A stretch of DNA of 64,000 bases from Planctomycetaceae bacterium (GTDB lineage Bacteria; Planctomycetota; Planctomycetia; Planctomycetales; Planctomycetaceae): contig JAWKUA010000029.1 in assembly GCA_041398785.1 (NCBI GenBank), positions 6,931 to 70,930 on the forward strand, given 5' to 3'. The translations under genes were made by a program, and so were the position numbers. Below, piece after piece: positions 54,355 through 63,608 of the stretch. The number at the start of each line of letters is the position of its first letter. Positions within the stretch are counted from its first letter, which is position 1. A model generated the notes under the pieces. That model saw nothing but the letters and a program-made list of their open reading frames with translations. It ran no database searches and was not told where the DNA came from.

Positions 54355-55413
54355 TCACTTCCGCAGGACGAATTTCTGAGCACGTTTGCCGATGATGTCG
54401 CCCAGATAGATGTTGCCCTTTGAATCCAGCGCGATCGCGTGAACCCAGTTGACGTCGCCGGGTTGTTCGGCTCCGTCGGTCCCCTTCGGAACGGTCCACA
54501 ACTGCTGCAGCCTGCCGGATGGGTGAAAGCTCATCAGCACCTGATCCTTCGGCGGGCAGCTCAGCGGAGCACCGGGGTAGTCCGGGTCGTCGCGCCACGG
54601 CATCGGCGAACAGCCGCAGACCCAGATATCGTCGCTGTCCGTGACCCAGAATCCCCACGGCACAACCACGTTCGTCCAACTGTCCAGCAGTCTTCCGTCC
54701 AGGTTGAAGACCTGCACCCGGGCATTGTTGCGGTCGGCCACGTAGACGCGATCTGTGCTGTCGATCGCGATGGCGTGCGGCAGGCTGAATTCCAGCGGGC
54801 CGACACCCAGTTTTCCCCAGGCCTTCACAAAGTTGCCCTCTGCGTCGAAATGGACAACGCGGTTGTTGCCGTAGCCATCGGACACATAAATGTCGCCATT
54901 GGAAGCGAACGCCATATCGGTGGGCTGATTCAGATGAGTTTCGTCTTCGCCGGCAACGCCTTCGGTTCCAATCGTCTGCAGGACGGTACCGTCGGGCGTG
55001 AACCTGCGAATGATGTGCTTGCCGATATCGGCGATCCAGATGTTGCCGTCGTCGTCGATCTTGATGTGGTGAGCGGTCTCGATGGTGTCATCGCCCCACG
55101 ACTTCAGCAGTGAACCATCCGGACGATAGACCTGGATCGGCGGCGACGATCGCGTGAACGTCCAGACGTTGTCGTCCGCGTCGACGGCAATTCCCGGCAT
55201 GGCTTCCCAGACGAATTCCGCCGGCTTCTTCGGCCAGCCGGGATCGACTTCGTACCACGGAGTCGGGTTGATGCGCGGGTACGGCGGCAACTCGTCTTCA
55301 ACGGCCTTCTTTTCAACACGATCGGCAACGGCGTTCTGTGCCTTCGCGGAACCGGAAACGAGTCCGGCCTGCAGACCGGCAATCATCGCGAGCAACAGCA
55401 AGTGTCGTGACAT
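54355..55413 (-). CDS. Secreted NHL-repeat beta-propeller protein (amidating-lyase-like)
   Basis: 352 residues. Signal peptide SRHLLLLAMIAGLQAGLVSGSAKAQ. Six NHL-type blades follow, with DDDGNIWIADIGKHIIRRFTPDG, ASNGDIYVSDGYGNNRVVHFDAEG and DSTDRVYVADRNNARVQVFNLDG. GDVNWVHAIALDSKGNIYLGDI closes the propeller. The order resembles peptidylglycine lyase-like NHL proteins common in planctomycetes and acidobacteria. Enzyme activity is not shown. Start at 55413 with GGAGGAA 8 bases upstream; a longer open frame upstream lacks support. Confidence 0.85.
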   Translation of the reverse strand: MSRHLLLLAMIAGLQAGLVSGSAKAQNAVADRVEKKAVEDELPPYPRINPTPWYEVDPGWPKKPAEFVWEAMPGIAVDADDNVWTFTRSSPPIQVYRPDGSLLKSWGDDTIETAHHIKIDDDGNIWIADIGKHIIRRFTPDGTVLQTIGTEGVAGEDETHLNQPTDMAFASNGDIYVSDGYGNNRVVHFDAEGNFVKAWGKLGVGPLEFSLPHAIAIDSTDRVYVADRNNARVQVFNLDGRLLDSWTNVVVPWGFWVTDSDDIWVCGCSPMPWRDDPDYPGAPLSCPPKDQVLMSFHPSGRLQQLWTVPKGTDGAEQPGDVNWVHAIALDSKGNIYLGDIIGKRAQKFVLRK

Positions 55414-56180
55414 CAGCAAGTTCCTCCCGCCGAAATGGAAACTCAAACCGGCCGGCACGCGCGACCGGCCATCGTGGCGGCAACGATCGTACGGAGTTTC
55501 AACTCAATGAGCCAGCAGCGCGCCCCGACCCGGACGTCGGCAAGCCGCGAAGGCACGGCAATCGTGAAAGTACCGTCGCCGGGTCAGCGCCGTACAGGGG
55601 AGGCGCCGGACAAGTGAGGCCGCCGTCGAAGGAAGAGAGACGCTCCCGCTGAGCCGCTGCCGCATCGGGCGACCGTTGGCACACGCGACTTGGAGGAAAC
55701 CTCGCGCGGACGTCGGTGGCGCCTTTGCATTCTTCGAACTACGCGTGACAAACCACAGCGGCAGCCAGCCTGCAGGCAGGCCTGCTCGATGGCGGCGTTC
55801 CGAATTTCGTTTGATGTCAAGGACGCCGCCACGACCGTCGTCGCGCAATTTCTGCCGGTGAACGAACTGAGAGCGCAGCCGTCCGGAAATCCCCGAACGG
55901 ACGTAGTAAGGCCGAAATCGCGACGCGCGTCGTCGCCGGAGGGCACCGTTCTCGTGCGTATCGGATCGCGTCGTGCCGATCAGTGAAACCCTGACGGCAG
56001 CACCGAAAAATCGCTCTGTGACGGACGGCGTTTGCCGCAGCAGGACACCGGGTTTCTCCGATCTTCCAGACGTGCCCGCACGAATCAGCCGGCTTGTTGA
56101 CGGCCCCGACTTCAACTTGAGCCGTCTGATTTCAGCGTGCTACGATCCTTCGAGTTGTCGGTAAGGATGCCGCAAATTCG
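55414..56180. other. 770-base non-coding gap
   Basis: Between two divergent genes. Frames are open on both strands over 55500-56115 but the translations are Arg-rich without domains. A weakly gene-like Cys/Arg-rich patch near 55640-55900 may be decayed DNA. Nothing definite is seen. Confidence 0.4.
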
Positions 56181-59100
56181 ATGACCGTGACAATCGGTAT
56201 ATCTTCCGTCGAACGAAGGCGCGGTCTGCTGACCGCGCTGTTTTGCGTTGCTGGCCTGCTGGCCGACAGCGCCGCCGCACAAACGATCTCTGATTCAGCG
56301 CCGCCTGCGTCGCGGAAGCTGCCGGAATATGCGCTGGGGATCGATCTGCAGACGCAAACCGGTCGCGTCACCGTCGATCAGCGAGTGACGTGGACGAATC
56401 CCGGAACGGCGGCAACGGACAAACTGGTCTTTCAGGTTGTGCCCAACCATCGTCCGTCGGCGCAGGAACTGAACGTCGGGGACCGCACCGTTGAGTCATT
56501 GCGGCTGGATCCCCGCGACAGCATCGATCGCCGGGGTCGGAGGTTTCATCTGACGGCAGCCACGATCGGAAGTCAGCCGCTGACCTGCACCTTCGACACC
56601 GAACATGACACTCACCTGCATGTTCGGCTGCCACGGCCGGTGGCTCCCGGTGAATCGGTTGAAATCCGTCTCCGGTACCTGATCGATCTGCCACAGGTGA
56701 TGGGGCGACTCGGGCAGCACAAAGGCGTGACCAATCTGCTGAACTGGTATCCCGTGCTGGCGGTCTACGAAGGTGACCGATGGCAGCCGGTGCCGTACAT
56801 CGCATGGCATCAGCCGTGGTACAATGAAGCCGGCAACTATCGTGTGCGGCTGCGATTGCCGGCCGATCAGAAGGTCGTCACCGGCGGCCGCGTCGTGTCG
56901 CAGACCGTCGACAGGTCCGGTCAGCGAGTTCTGGAAATCGAGGGCGAAGGCCTGCGAGATTTCACAATCGTGGCCAGCAGCCTGTTCAGGGAATGGCGAT
57001 CGGAAGCAAACGGCGTCCCGATCCGTGTCACCGCCCTGCCCGGTCACGAAGACGCCGCCGAAGTCGCCGTCAGGACGGCCGAAGACTGCATTCGCACTTA
57101 CAGCGAATGGTTCGGACCGTATCCGTACAGAGAGTTCGAACTGACCGAATCGTACTTCGGCTGGAATGGCAACGAATCATCGGGAGTCGTCATGATCGAC
57201 GAACGGATCTTCGCCATGCCGGCTTACGGGCACCGTTACGTCGAACATCTGATCTGCCACGAAATGTGCCACCAGTGGTGGTATTCGGCTGTGGGAACCG
57301 ACGGCTACCACGAACCGTGGATGGACGAAGGCCTGGTGCAGTGGTTCAGTCGAGTCAAGATGGAAGACAAGTACGGTCCCGATCCTTCGCTGCTGCAGCT
57401 TCCGGCGTTCGGCGTGCTGAAATTTCCCAACGTGCAGTATCGCAGCCTGCTGCACAGCGGCTACCAGACGTTCCACGATCGAGGCGGCAGCGGAGCGGCA
57501 CTGGCGTCGCTGGACGAAATCGGCCACCTGCACAATCTGTTTTCCCTGGTCTATGACCGCGGTGCTCAGATCACCGGAATGATCCAGCACCGCATGGGCC
57601 GCGAAAACTTCTTCGCGTTCATGAAACAGTTGTACGCGAAGTACCGCTTCGGAATTCTGAAGGCTGCCGACTTTCAGCGGGAACTGGAAGACTTCACCGG
57701 TGAAGACTGGCAGCCGTTTTTCGATCAGTGGCTGCATTCCGGACACGAAAGCGACTGGAAACTGGAACACGTCGACGTCACCGAAACGGAAAACGGCTAC
57801 CGGACCAGAGCCCGCATCGTTCAGCGGGCGGACATTCCCGAACCTGTGGAAATCGGCGTGTCCGTGCCCGGCAGCGCGCGCCCGTACCGCATCGCAACCA
57901 TCGGAGAAGCGCAGCAGTTGATGCAGCGGTCGCGGAACCTGTCGACCGAAGCGGACAGCACCGGCATCGCCGCCACACCGATTTCGGCAGGCAAAGAACT
58001 GAGTGACTCCGAAGCCGCTTCGTCGGGTTCTGAAACACAACCCGGCGTTGCGAATTCCGGCGGTGACGGAATCACCGTTGAACGCCAATCCGACAATGAC
58101 TGGCTGGTGACGATTGTTTCCGACGAACGTCCGGCGCAGATTGAAATCGATCCTGACGGAACGGTGCTCGATGCGAATCGCAGCAACAACTGCTGGAAGC
58201 CGTCGTACAACTTTCGAGTCACGCCGTTCTACACACCCGCCGACGAAGCTCCGCTGCTGCAGCCGCACAACCAGCACAGCATCGTGACAGGATTCGGTGT
58301 CGATTCCGACGGCCGGATCGGATTTCGCAGTTCGCTGCTGCACAGCAACCGTTACCGCATTTCGCCGTTTGTGTCCTACACCGCCGCCACGGCCAGCAAT
58401 AACGACGATCATATTTCCGCCGGCGTCGACGCGGTCTTCTACAATGTCCCGTCGTCCAACTGGCAACTGCTGGCCCGTTATGAGCACGCTCTGCTGTCCA
58501 CGCTGTCCAATGATCCCGGACATCAGGCTCGCTTTGCGCTGCGGCGAGTTCTGAAGTACACAACCAGTCTGATCTATCCAAACGCCAGCTACATCGACTT
58601 CTACACCCGCCTCGGCGACAACTTTTTCCCGGATCGCAACACCGCGATTTCCGCCGACCCGCGCGTGCAGAACTACGACAATGTCCGGGCGTTCGGTGTC
58701 GCGTACCACCTGGATTCGCAGATGCCGTACTGGGATCCGGACCAGGGATTTCGGTTTGATGCCGGCTATGAACACGGCTTCACGGCATTCGACGACGGAG
58801 CCGCCTATGATCGCGTCACCGGCCAGTTCGGAGTCGTGCAGCGACTGTCCGAAGCGCCGTGGTGGCTGTCAGAAACGAAACTCGCCGCGCGCGTTTCGTC
58901 AGGCTACGGCTGGAACGACAACGGCCGGCACTTCCGCTTCGGCGGCCCAGGTCGTTTTCGCGGAATCGCCGCAAACGATCTGATCGGAAACGCATTCTGG
59001 GTCAGCACCCTGGAATGGCGCTTCCCGCTCAGCGGAGAACTCGATTACGAAGCCGTCGACAACACGGCCGGCCTGCATTCGATCGACGGAGCCCTGTTCT

Positions 59101-59288
59101 ATGACGTCGGTCGTTCGTATCTGTTCAATTCACCTCAGGGCGATATCGACCACGCCGTCGGCGGCGGTCTGTACTTCCAGATCCCGCTGCTAAGCTTCGT
59201 GGAGAACCTGACCGTCAGAACCGAATACGGCTACTCACTGGTCAACGAAACATCCGCCGCCTGGTTCGGCCTGTACCGCGCGTTTTGA
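56181..59288 (+). CDS. M1-family metallopeptidase fused to a C-terminal outer-membrane beta-barrel
   Basis: 1035 residues. Signal peptide (GLLTALFCVAGLLADSAAAQ) near residues 15-34. An M1-like N-terminal beta domain comes next. The gluzincin core has HEMCHQWW (His360, Glu361, His364) and Glu383 in WMDEGL, 19 residues after the second His, as in M1 enzymes; the exopeptidase GxMEN motif is not intact (SSGVVM). A Ser/Glu-rich linker (about 590-680) leads to about 350 residues of alternating strands. These include FRFGGPGRFRGI and LEWRFPL, like the Omp85/BamA barrel end, and the protein ends in Phe. Inferred: a peptidase tethered to the outer membrane. Confidence 0.85.
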   Translation: MTVTIGISSVERRRGLLTALFCVAGLLADSAAAQTISDSAPPASRKLPEYALGIDLQTQTGRVTVDQRVTWTNPGTAATDKLVFQVVPNHRPSAQELNVGDRTVESLRLDPRDSIDRRGRRFHLTAATIGSQPLTCTFDTEHDTHLHVRLPRPVAPGESVEIRLRYLIDLPQVMGRLGQHKGVTNLLNWYPVLAVYEGDRWQPVPYIAWHQPWYNEAGNYRVRLRLPADQKVVTGGRVVSQTVDRSGQRVLEIEGEGLRDFTIVASSLFREWRSEANGVPIRVTALPGHEDAAEVAVRTAEDCIRTYSEWFGPYPYREFELTESYFGWNGNESSGVVMIDERIFAMPAYGHRYVEHLICHEMCHQWWYSAVGTDGYHEPWMDEGLVQWFSRVKMEDKYGPDPSLLQLPAFGVLKFPNVQYRSLLHSGYQTFHDRGGSGAALASLDEIGHLHNLFSLVYDRGAQITGMIQHRMGRENFFAFMKQLYAKYRFGILKAADFQRELEDFTGEDWQPFFDQWLHSGHESDWKLEHVDVTETENGYRTRARIVQRADIPEPVEIGVSVPGSARPYRIATIGEAQQLMQRSRNLSTEADSTGIAATPISAGKELSDSEAASSGSETQPGVANSGGDGITVERQSDNDWLVTIVSDERPAQIEIDPDGTVLDANRSNNCWKPSYNFRVTPFYTPADEAPLLQPHNQHSIVTGFGVDSDGRIGFRSSLLHSNRYRISPFVSYTAATASNNDDHISAGVDAVFYNVPSSNWQLLARYEHALLSTLSNDPGHQARFALRRVLKYTTSLIYPNASYIDFYTRLGDNFFPDRNTAISADPRVQNYDNVRAFGVAYHLDSQMPYWDPDQGFRFDAGYEHGFTAFDDGAAYDRVTGQFGVVQRLSEAPWWLSETKLAARVSSGYGWNDNGRHFRFGGPGRFRGIAANDLIGNAFWVSTLEWRFPLSGELDYEAVDNTAGLHSIDGALFYDVGRSYLFNSPQGDIDHAVGGGLYFQIPLLSFVENLTVRTEYGYSLVNETSAAWFGLYRAF

Positions 59289-60008
59289 CAAGGAAATCGC
59301 CGAAGCCAGAATGGTGTGATTGGCGATCCAATGGCTAATCTCGTTGCGGGAATGAATAGGAAAAACGAATGGGAGGGCGAGCCCCGGTCGCACGCGGCAT
59401 CCGTCATCCTCCACCCAATCAGACCAAGACGACATCGACCAGGACCGCTGCCGGTACCATTTTGACACCGATAGCCGATCCAAAGCGATCGCGGTTTAGA
59501 CATTTCGTCGACCGACTACAGATCACCCACTCGTTCATGCCATGAAGTCGCTATCCTCCGGATTCTCGGCAAAGCTGGCTCGCACGGGGTGGAGGTCGAC
59601 GTAAATCACGCACTCGGCAATCACTTCTCGATCGGGCAGCACCTGAGCCTAGAGTCTGCCCTCCCAGAACCGGTGGCTACGCTACCGCAGCCCATGTTTT
59701 GTTCTTCACTCGCCGTTCAGCGACGGACTTTGCTGCTCAGGAGTTGGTATTGCGGATGATCACGTCCGACCTGCACCGCATGCACCACGACGCGCTCGAC
59801 AAACTCGTCTTTGACGGACGGCGGTGGCCGCGAATACGCTTTGACATCTCGGTACACTCTTCCTCGAGACGTGTAGGCGACCAATCATAACACCTTTGCA
59901 GAATTGAGAGGGCGAGGTGCATTCCTTCGCAGGGTTTCCCGCGAAGCTCAATTCGACTTGCGTTTCGCTCAAGACCCAAACCCGACTCGGTGAATTCAGG
60001 ATCGGACG
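59289..60008. other. 720-base gap holding a decayed transposase
   Basis: No intact gene. A transposase remnant lies at 59535-59700 on the minus strand (separate entry). The rest, 59289-59534 and 59701-60008, shows no recognisable gene, repeat end or RNA. Confidence 0.5.
59535..59700 (-). pseudogene. Remnant of a Y1-type (REP-associated/IS200-like) transposase, C-terminal part
   Basis: Minus-strand reading from 59700 down to a stop at 59535 gives RSHRFWEGRL, a stop, then AQVLPDREVIAECVIYVDLHPVR and ASFAENPEDSDFMA. This is the end of Y1/REP-associated-type transposases (SHRFWEGRFKAQ...YVDLNPIRAG.AETPEDSDF). There are two in-frame stops (before RSHRF and after GRL). The N-terminal catalytic half cannot be found upstream, so it is dead DNA. 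Confidence 0.65.
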
Positions 60009-62354
60009 ATGAACGACAACGTCGCTACTGTTCAAGATGAAGATCGCGAACGACGAATTCGAGCCCGTATCGCGGAAATTCGGTTAGCTCTCAATGCCTC
60101 TCAGGCGCGAGAGGCTGCCGCTGAATTCGCCGAATGCGATGAGGCGCTGCAACGGATGCGGCAGAAGCTTGACACGATTGAGGAGAAACTTGAGGTCGTC
60201 CCGCCAATCGACGTTGCCGTTCTCGGGCCCAGCCGCCATGGAAAAAGTACGTTGCTCAACTCACTGATCAGCGCAGAACTGCTGCCAACTTCCGACACTC
60301 GGCCGTGTACTGCCTCGATCGTGAAATTGACATGGGCACCGGAGTGGGCCGTCCATGTCACGTTTGTCGGGAAAGATCAGCTGATGGCAGATTGGAAGTC
60401 TGCCGTCCGGGAGGCAACCGACGCCCTCGGACATGAGGAGGATGGTGACGCAGGAACGGCGGACGAAGGCGCTGGCTACGTCAGGAGCGTTCTACAGCGC
60501 TTCATTCAGTTGTTTGGGATCTCACCGGACCTGCCGCCCCGCGAACTCATCGGCGCTGTACGAAGCGGAACCATCCCGAGCGAGCGCACGCGACTCCTTG
60601 GCCGACGGGAAAAGGCGAAGGCCAACGATGTCGACGGGATGAAGCGTGTTATTGAAAAGTATCTCTCGACGAGCGATGTCAATTGGACGATTGTCGAGGA
60701 GTGCGTCATTGCCGGACCCTTTGAGAATTGGCATCCCAGCCTGAGTCTCATCGACCTGCCCGGCACGAATGACACTGACCCGCAACGCACAGCGATCACA
60801 AACAGCATGCGCGAGAATGCGACGGCAGTCGCAATTGTGACCAGTGACAGCAATATCGGCCCGGACATTGAATCGTGGCTCAGAAGCTCCTCTGTTCTGG
60901 CGAACTTTCTCGAGGCAACGCGGCAACGGCGGCAGCGCCTCTTCATCATCCGCACCAAGCTGGACAGCTACCACCCAAAAGTCCCGCTGGCGGAAACCGA
61001 TGAGGAAGAGCAGCGGCTGCACTTCGAAGCGATCGAAGCGTACAAGCGGGAGCAAACCACGACCTATCATGCCATGCTGCGTGACATCGCAGGCCCAAAA
61101 TTGCCTGCCGAGAGCGACGAAAAGTCGCGACAGCAAAGAGCTGACTTGTTGAGCCGCATGGATGAAATTCAGGTCTTCTTCGTGTCCGCACTGGCTCACG
61201 AAGTGTTCTGTGATCGATATCAGACGAGCCGGAAATCAGAGCGCCAGATGTCCGACTATTTCGACGGCGACGTGCATGCAACCGGCGTTCCCCGGCTCCG
61301 TGAGTTTCTTCGCAGTGTCGCCGCTGAGTATCTGTCAGAGAACTTCTTTGAGGACATCGAACAGAACCTCGAAAGCGAGGTTCGCCTGATGGCGGAGACG
61401 TTTCAGAAAGCGATTGCCACCACGAAAGCAGAAATAGCCGGCGGTCAGCAGGATCTGCTTGAGATCGCCAACACAGTGCGAACCCAACTGATCCCATGGA
61501 TCAGTCAGGAGATTGTCGACCGAACACAGACGTTTGAGAAGCTGTCTCTTACGGGGGCGAGCGGCATCGTGCATCGTCTTCAGCAGGCTGAGGCGATGTC
61601 AGACAGACGTTTAGCCGACAAGATCCGGATTTGGTCGGGCCTGCACTGGGCCAGTCTTCGGGCGACGGCTCGAAAAGGCGGAGTGCATGTAACCTCTCGC
61701 GGTCAGTGCATCGATATCGGTGAGGATATCTGCTCCGTTCTGGTTGATGATGTGCTCCTCGCGTGGACGCATTTTCGTGACCACTTGATCTCAGAGCAGA
61801 TCTCATTGCTGACGAGCGATCTTGCTCTTGAGCTGACGACGCGGCTTCAGGAACTTCGTGCAAATTCCAACATTTCGGAGGTGCGCGAGGCTGTCGAGAT
61901 ACTCGGCAAACAAATCGTTGGCATCACGCATCAACAGCGGTTGGCACTGCTGGCCGGTGTGAACGACAAGATTCGACAAGTTGAGTCCATTCGCAAACCT
62001 GCTTACAGAATCGCCCAGGAAGAAATGAAGGAAGTGCTCGCGGCGGTCAGCCAGCAGTATGGCACCGGATGTTCCAATCGCATGCAATCGATTGTCGAGG
62101 ACCAGACACCAGTGGCGATCGACCGCATCCGTGAACGTGTCAATGCGTTGGTGAAAAATGTCGTCGAAGAACTTGCCCAGTCATGTCGTGTCGCGATGGA
62201 GGAATTTGGGAACGAAGCAGCACAAAGCATCGAATCGGCCATGTCGCATGTCGCGTCTTCGTTGATCGAAAGAGACCGTGAAACACTTAAGAAGCATGTT
62301 TTGCTGATCTCGACAGCGGCCAAGACATTACCGGCCCCGCAGACATCGACCTGA
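60009..62354 (+). CDS. Dynamin-like large GTPase
   Basis: 781 residues, soluble, no membrane helix. G1 is GPSRHGKSTLLNSL (near residue 73), G2 probably the Thr of TRPCTASIV, G3 DLPGTND and G4 IIRTKLDSY. The second half is long alpha-helical (QQDLLEIANTVRTQLIPW..., SIVEDQTPVAIDRIRERVNALV), like the stalk of bacterial dynamin-like proteins. Relatives remodel membranes or serve in phage defence or chromosome segregation. It starts an accessory-looking island after a dead transposase and is followed within 34 bases by an unknown gene. AGGA lies 8 bases before the ATG. Confidence 0.8.
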   Translation: MNDNVATVQDEDRERRIRARIAEIRLALNASQAREAAAEFAECDEALQRMRQKLDTIEEKLEVVPPIDVAVLGPSRHGKSTLLNSLISAELLPTSDTRPCTASIVKLTWAPEWAVHVTFVGKDQLMADWKSAVREATDALGHEEDGDAGTADEGAGYVRSVLQRFIQLFGISPDLPPRELIGAVRSGTIPSERTRLLGRREKAKANDVDGMKRVIEKYLSTSDVNWTIVEECVIAGPFENWHPSLSLIDLPGTNDTDPQRTAITNSMRENATAVAIVTSDSNIGPDIESWLRSSSVLANFLEATRQRRQRLFIIRTKLDSYHPKVPLAETDEEEQRLHFEAIEAYKREQTTTYHAMLRDIAGPKLPAESDEKSRQQRADLLSRMDEIQVFFVSALAHEVFCDRYQTSRKSERQMSDYFDGDVHATGVPRLREFLRSVAAEYLSENFFEDIEQNLESEVRLMAETFQKAIATTKAEIAGGQQDLLEIANTVRTQLIPWISQEIVDRTQTFEKLSLTGASGIVHRLQQAEAMSDRRLADKIRIWSGLHWASLRATARKGGVHVTSRGQCIDIGEDICSVLVDDVLLAWTHFRDHLISEQISLLTSDLALELTTRLQELRANSNISEVREAVEILGKQIVGITHQQRLALLAGVNDKIRQVESIRKPAYRIAQEEMKEVLAAVSQQYGTGCSNRMQSIVEDQTPVAIDRIRERVNALVKNVVEELAQSCRVAMEEFGNEAAQSIESAMSHVASSLIERDRETLKKHVLLISTAAKTLPAPQTST

Positions 62355-62388
62355 TGAAGAAACACACCATCGCAGCCCCTGCAAAAAC

Positions 62389-63147
62389 GTGGCGTCGGGG
62401 GCTTCGGTCTTTGCGGCTCTCACGGCGAAGGTATCTTTCAACCACCCTACTTTCGAAAGCTGGCGGTCTGGAATCAGGCAGCGCCGAACAGTAACAAGCC
62501 GCTTCGGGCGGGCGATTCAGGACATGCAGGCCCGAGCCCCCGATACCTTCGCAGGTGCAGCTCCCGGCGGTGTCGGCATGACACTCGTCACACTGTCCAC
62601 CACAATCAGCGATTACACCGACGTCATCTGGTCGTTCGACCAAGGCGTGCATCACGGTAGAGTGATGTTTCTCAACGCCATCACTCTGAACAGCTACTTC
62701 GAGTATCTCGACGGCATGGGAATCCCGCTGGACGCCTACGTCGACGACCTGGTGGAAACGAACGGAGGATGGTACACAGCAGCGAACGTTTCAGCCCATG
62801 TCGGGGCACATGCGTTGCATGCTGCAGGCCTTGTTTGGGCCTGGGGTGCCGCCGGTGGCCCCACGTGGAGTGTTGCAGTAGGCCCCGGCCGCCCATGGGG
62901 CTTTCACATGATCTCAGGATCAAGTCCCTGGGGTGGCGGCGCGACGACGTGGACACATTTTACGGGACTCAGAATTGGCTGGAATGCCGGGATCATCGCA
63001 GAAGTATCACCGACCGCAGCCGGAAGCTGGTTCACCATCGAGGGCATCCCCATTTTCTTCCCAGCCGCAGCGATCTCGCATCCTTATTGTATAAACTGCG
63101 TGACACACACAGTCCACTCACTGCTCAGCGGACTCTTCAGGATCTGA
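62389..63147 (+). CDS. Unknown protein, possibly a polymorphic toxin tip
   Basis: Up to 252 residues; the start is unsure (GTG 62389, ATG 62524 or 62578). The firm part is DYTDVIWSFDQGVHHGRVMFLNAITLNSYFEYLDGMG onwards, then Gly/Trp-rich stretches, ending IEGIPIFFPAAAISHPYCINCVTHTVHSLLSGLFRI. The Cys/His-bearing end resembles C-terminal tips of RHS-type toxins, but I cannot place it in a family. No signal peptide is clear. A small gene follows 28 bases after the stop, as in toxin/immunity cassettes. Function uncertain. Confidence 0.5.
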   Translation: MASGASVFAALTAKVSFNHPTFESWRSGIRQRRTVTSRFGRAIQDMQARAPDTFAGAAPGGVGMTLVTLSTTISDYTDVIWSFDQGVHHGRVMFLNAITLNSYFEYLDGMGIPLDAYVDDLVETNGGWYTAANVSAHVGAHALHAAGLVWAWGAAGGPTWSVAVGPGRPWGFHMISGSSPWGGGATTWTHFTGLRIGWNAGIIAEVSPTAAGSWFTIEGIPIFFPAAAISHPYCINCVTHTVHSLLSGLFRI

Positions 63148-63175
63148 GTTCCGCGTTCAATCTAGGTTCGCGTCT

Positions 63176-63523
63176 ATGAATGCCTTGGCGATCGATAGCG
63201 CGCTTGCATCGGCGTGGCCCGGAATAGTGCTGCAGATTCCCGCTTGTGTTGTGGTCGTTCGGCAGGATCGCCCGTGCATGCCCGACGGTGCTGTGTTTTC
63301 TGACTGCCGAGGCGGTTCAGTCAAGAGAGGTCCGGAATCCGTGGAGATACTGGTCTCACCGATGCCAAACTCTCTTGCCGGAACCAACGAGTCGGAGTTC
63401 CTAATGACAGTTGCTCCAATGGGGTTCCTATCGCGTAGCAGAGAACGCAGCCAAATGCTTGCCGAAACGTTGATCGATACATTTCGCGCCCAAGGAGCCA
63501 GGGAGATAGAATTGCAAGGTTGA
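63176..63523 (+). CDS. Small unknown protein, possible immunity partner
   Basis: 115 residues. MNALAIDSALASAWPGIVLQIPACVVVVRQDRPCMPDGAVFSD..., with ILVSPMPNSLAG and SRSRERSQMLAETLIDTFRAQGAREIELQG at the end, looks like a compact alpha/beta protein. Codons such as ATA, AGA, AGG, CTA and CAA are more frequent than in the neighbours, which suggests horizontal origin. It lies directly downstream of the toxin-like frame. Immunity function is inferred from position only. Confidence 0.5.
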   Translation: MNALAIDSALASAWPGIVLQIPACVVVVRQDRPCMPDGAVFSDCRGGSVKRGPESVEILVSPMPNSLAGTNESEFLMTVAPMGFLSRSRERSQMLAETLIDTFRAQGAREIELQG

Positions 63524-63608
63524 ATCCGATCAACCGGCACCAGCACGCACGCCAGGCTCCATTGCTCAAGTAGCAATTGCCAGGTATCTGCCGCGCGGTT
63601 CCGCCGCC

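Noticed and set aside
55504..56115. 203-codon minus-strand frame in the gap before the M1-barrel gene
   Set aside because: Arg-rich, no domain, no ribosome site. It could be decayed coding DNA, but nothing identifiable remains.
57177..58775. 532-codon minus-strand frame inside the M1-barrel gene
   Set aside because: It is antisense to an intact peptidase with catalytic residues and shows no domain.
59737..59979. Upstream part of the Y1 transposase
   Set aside because: I tried to extend the remnant into this stretch; the translated frames do not show the HUH motif or other transposase segments.
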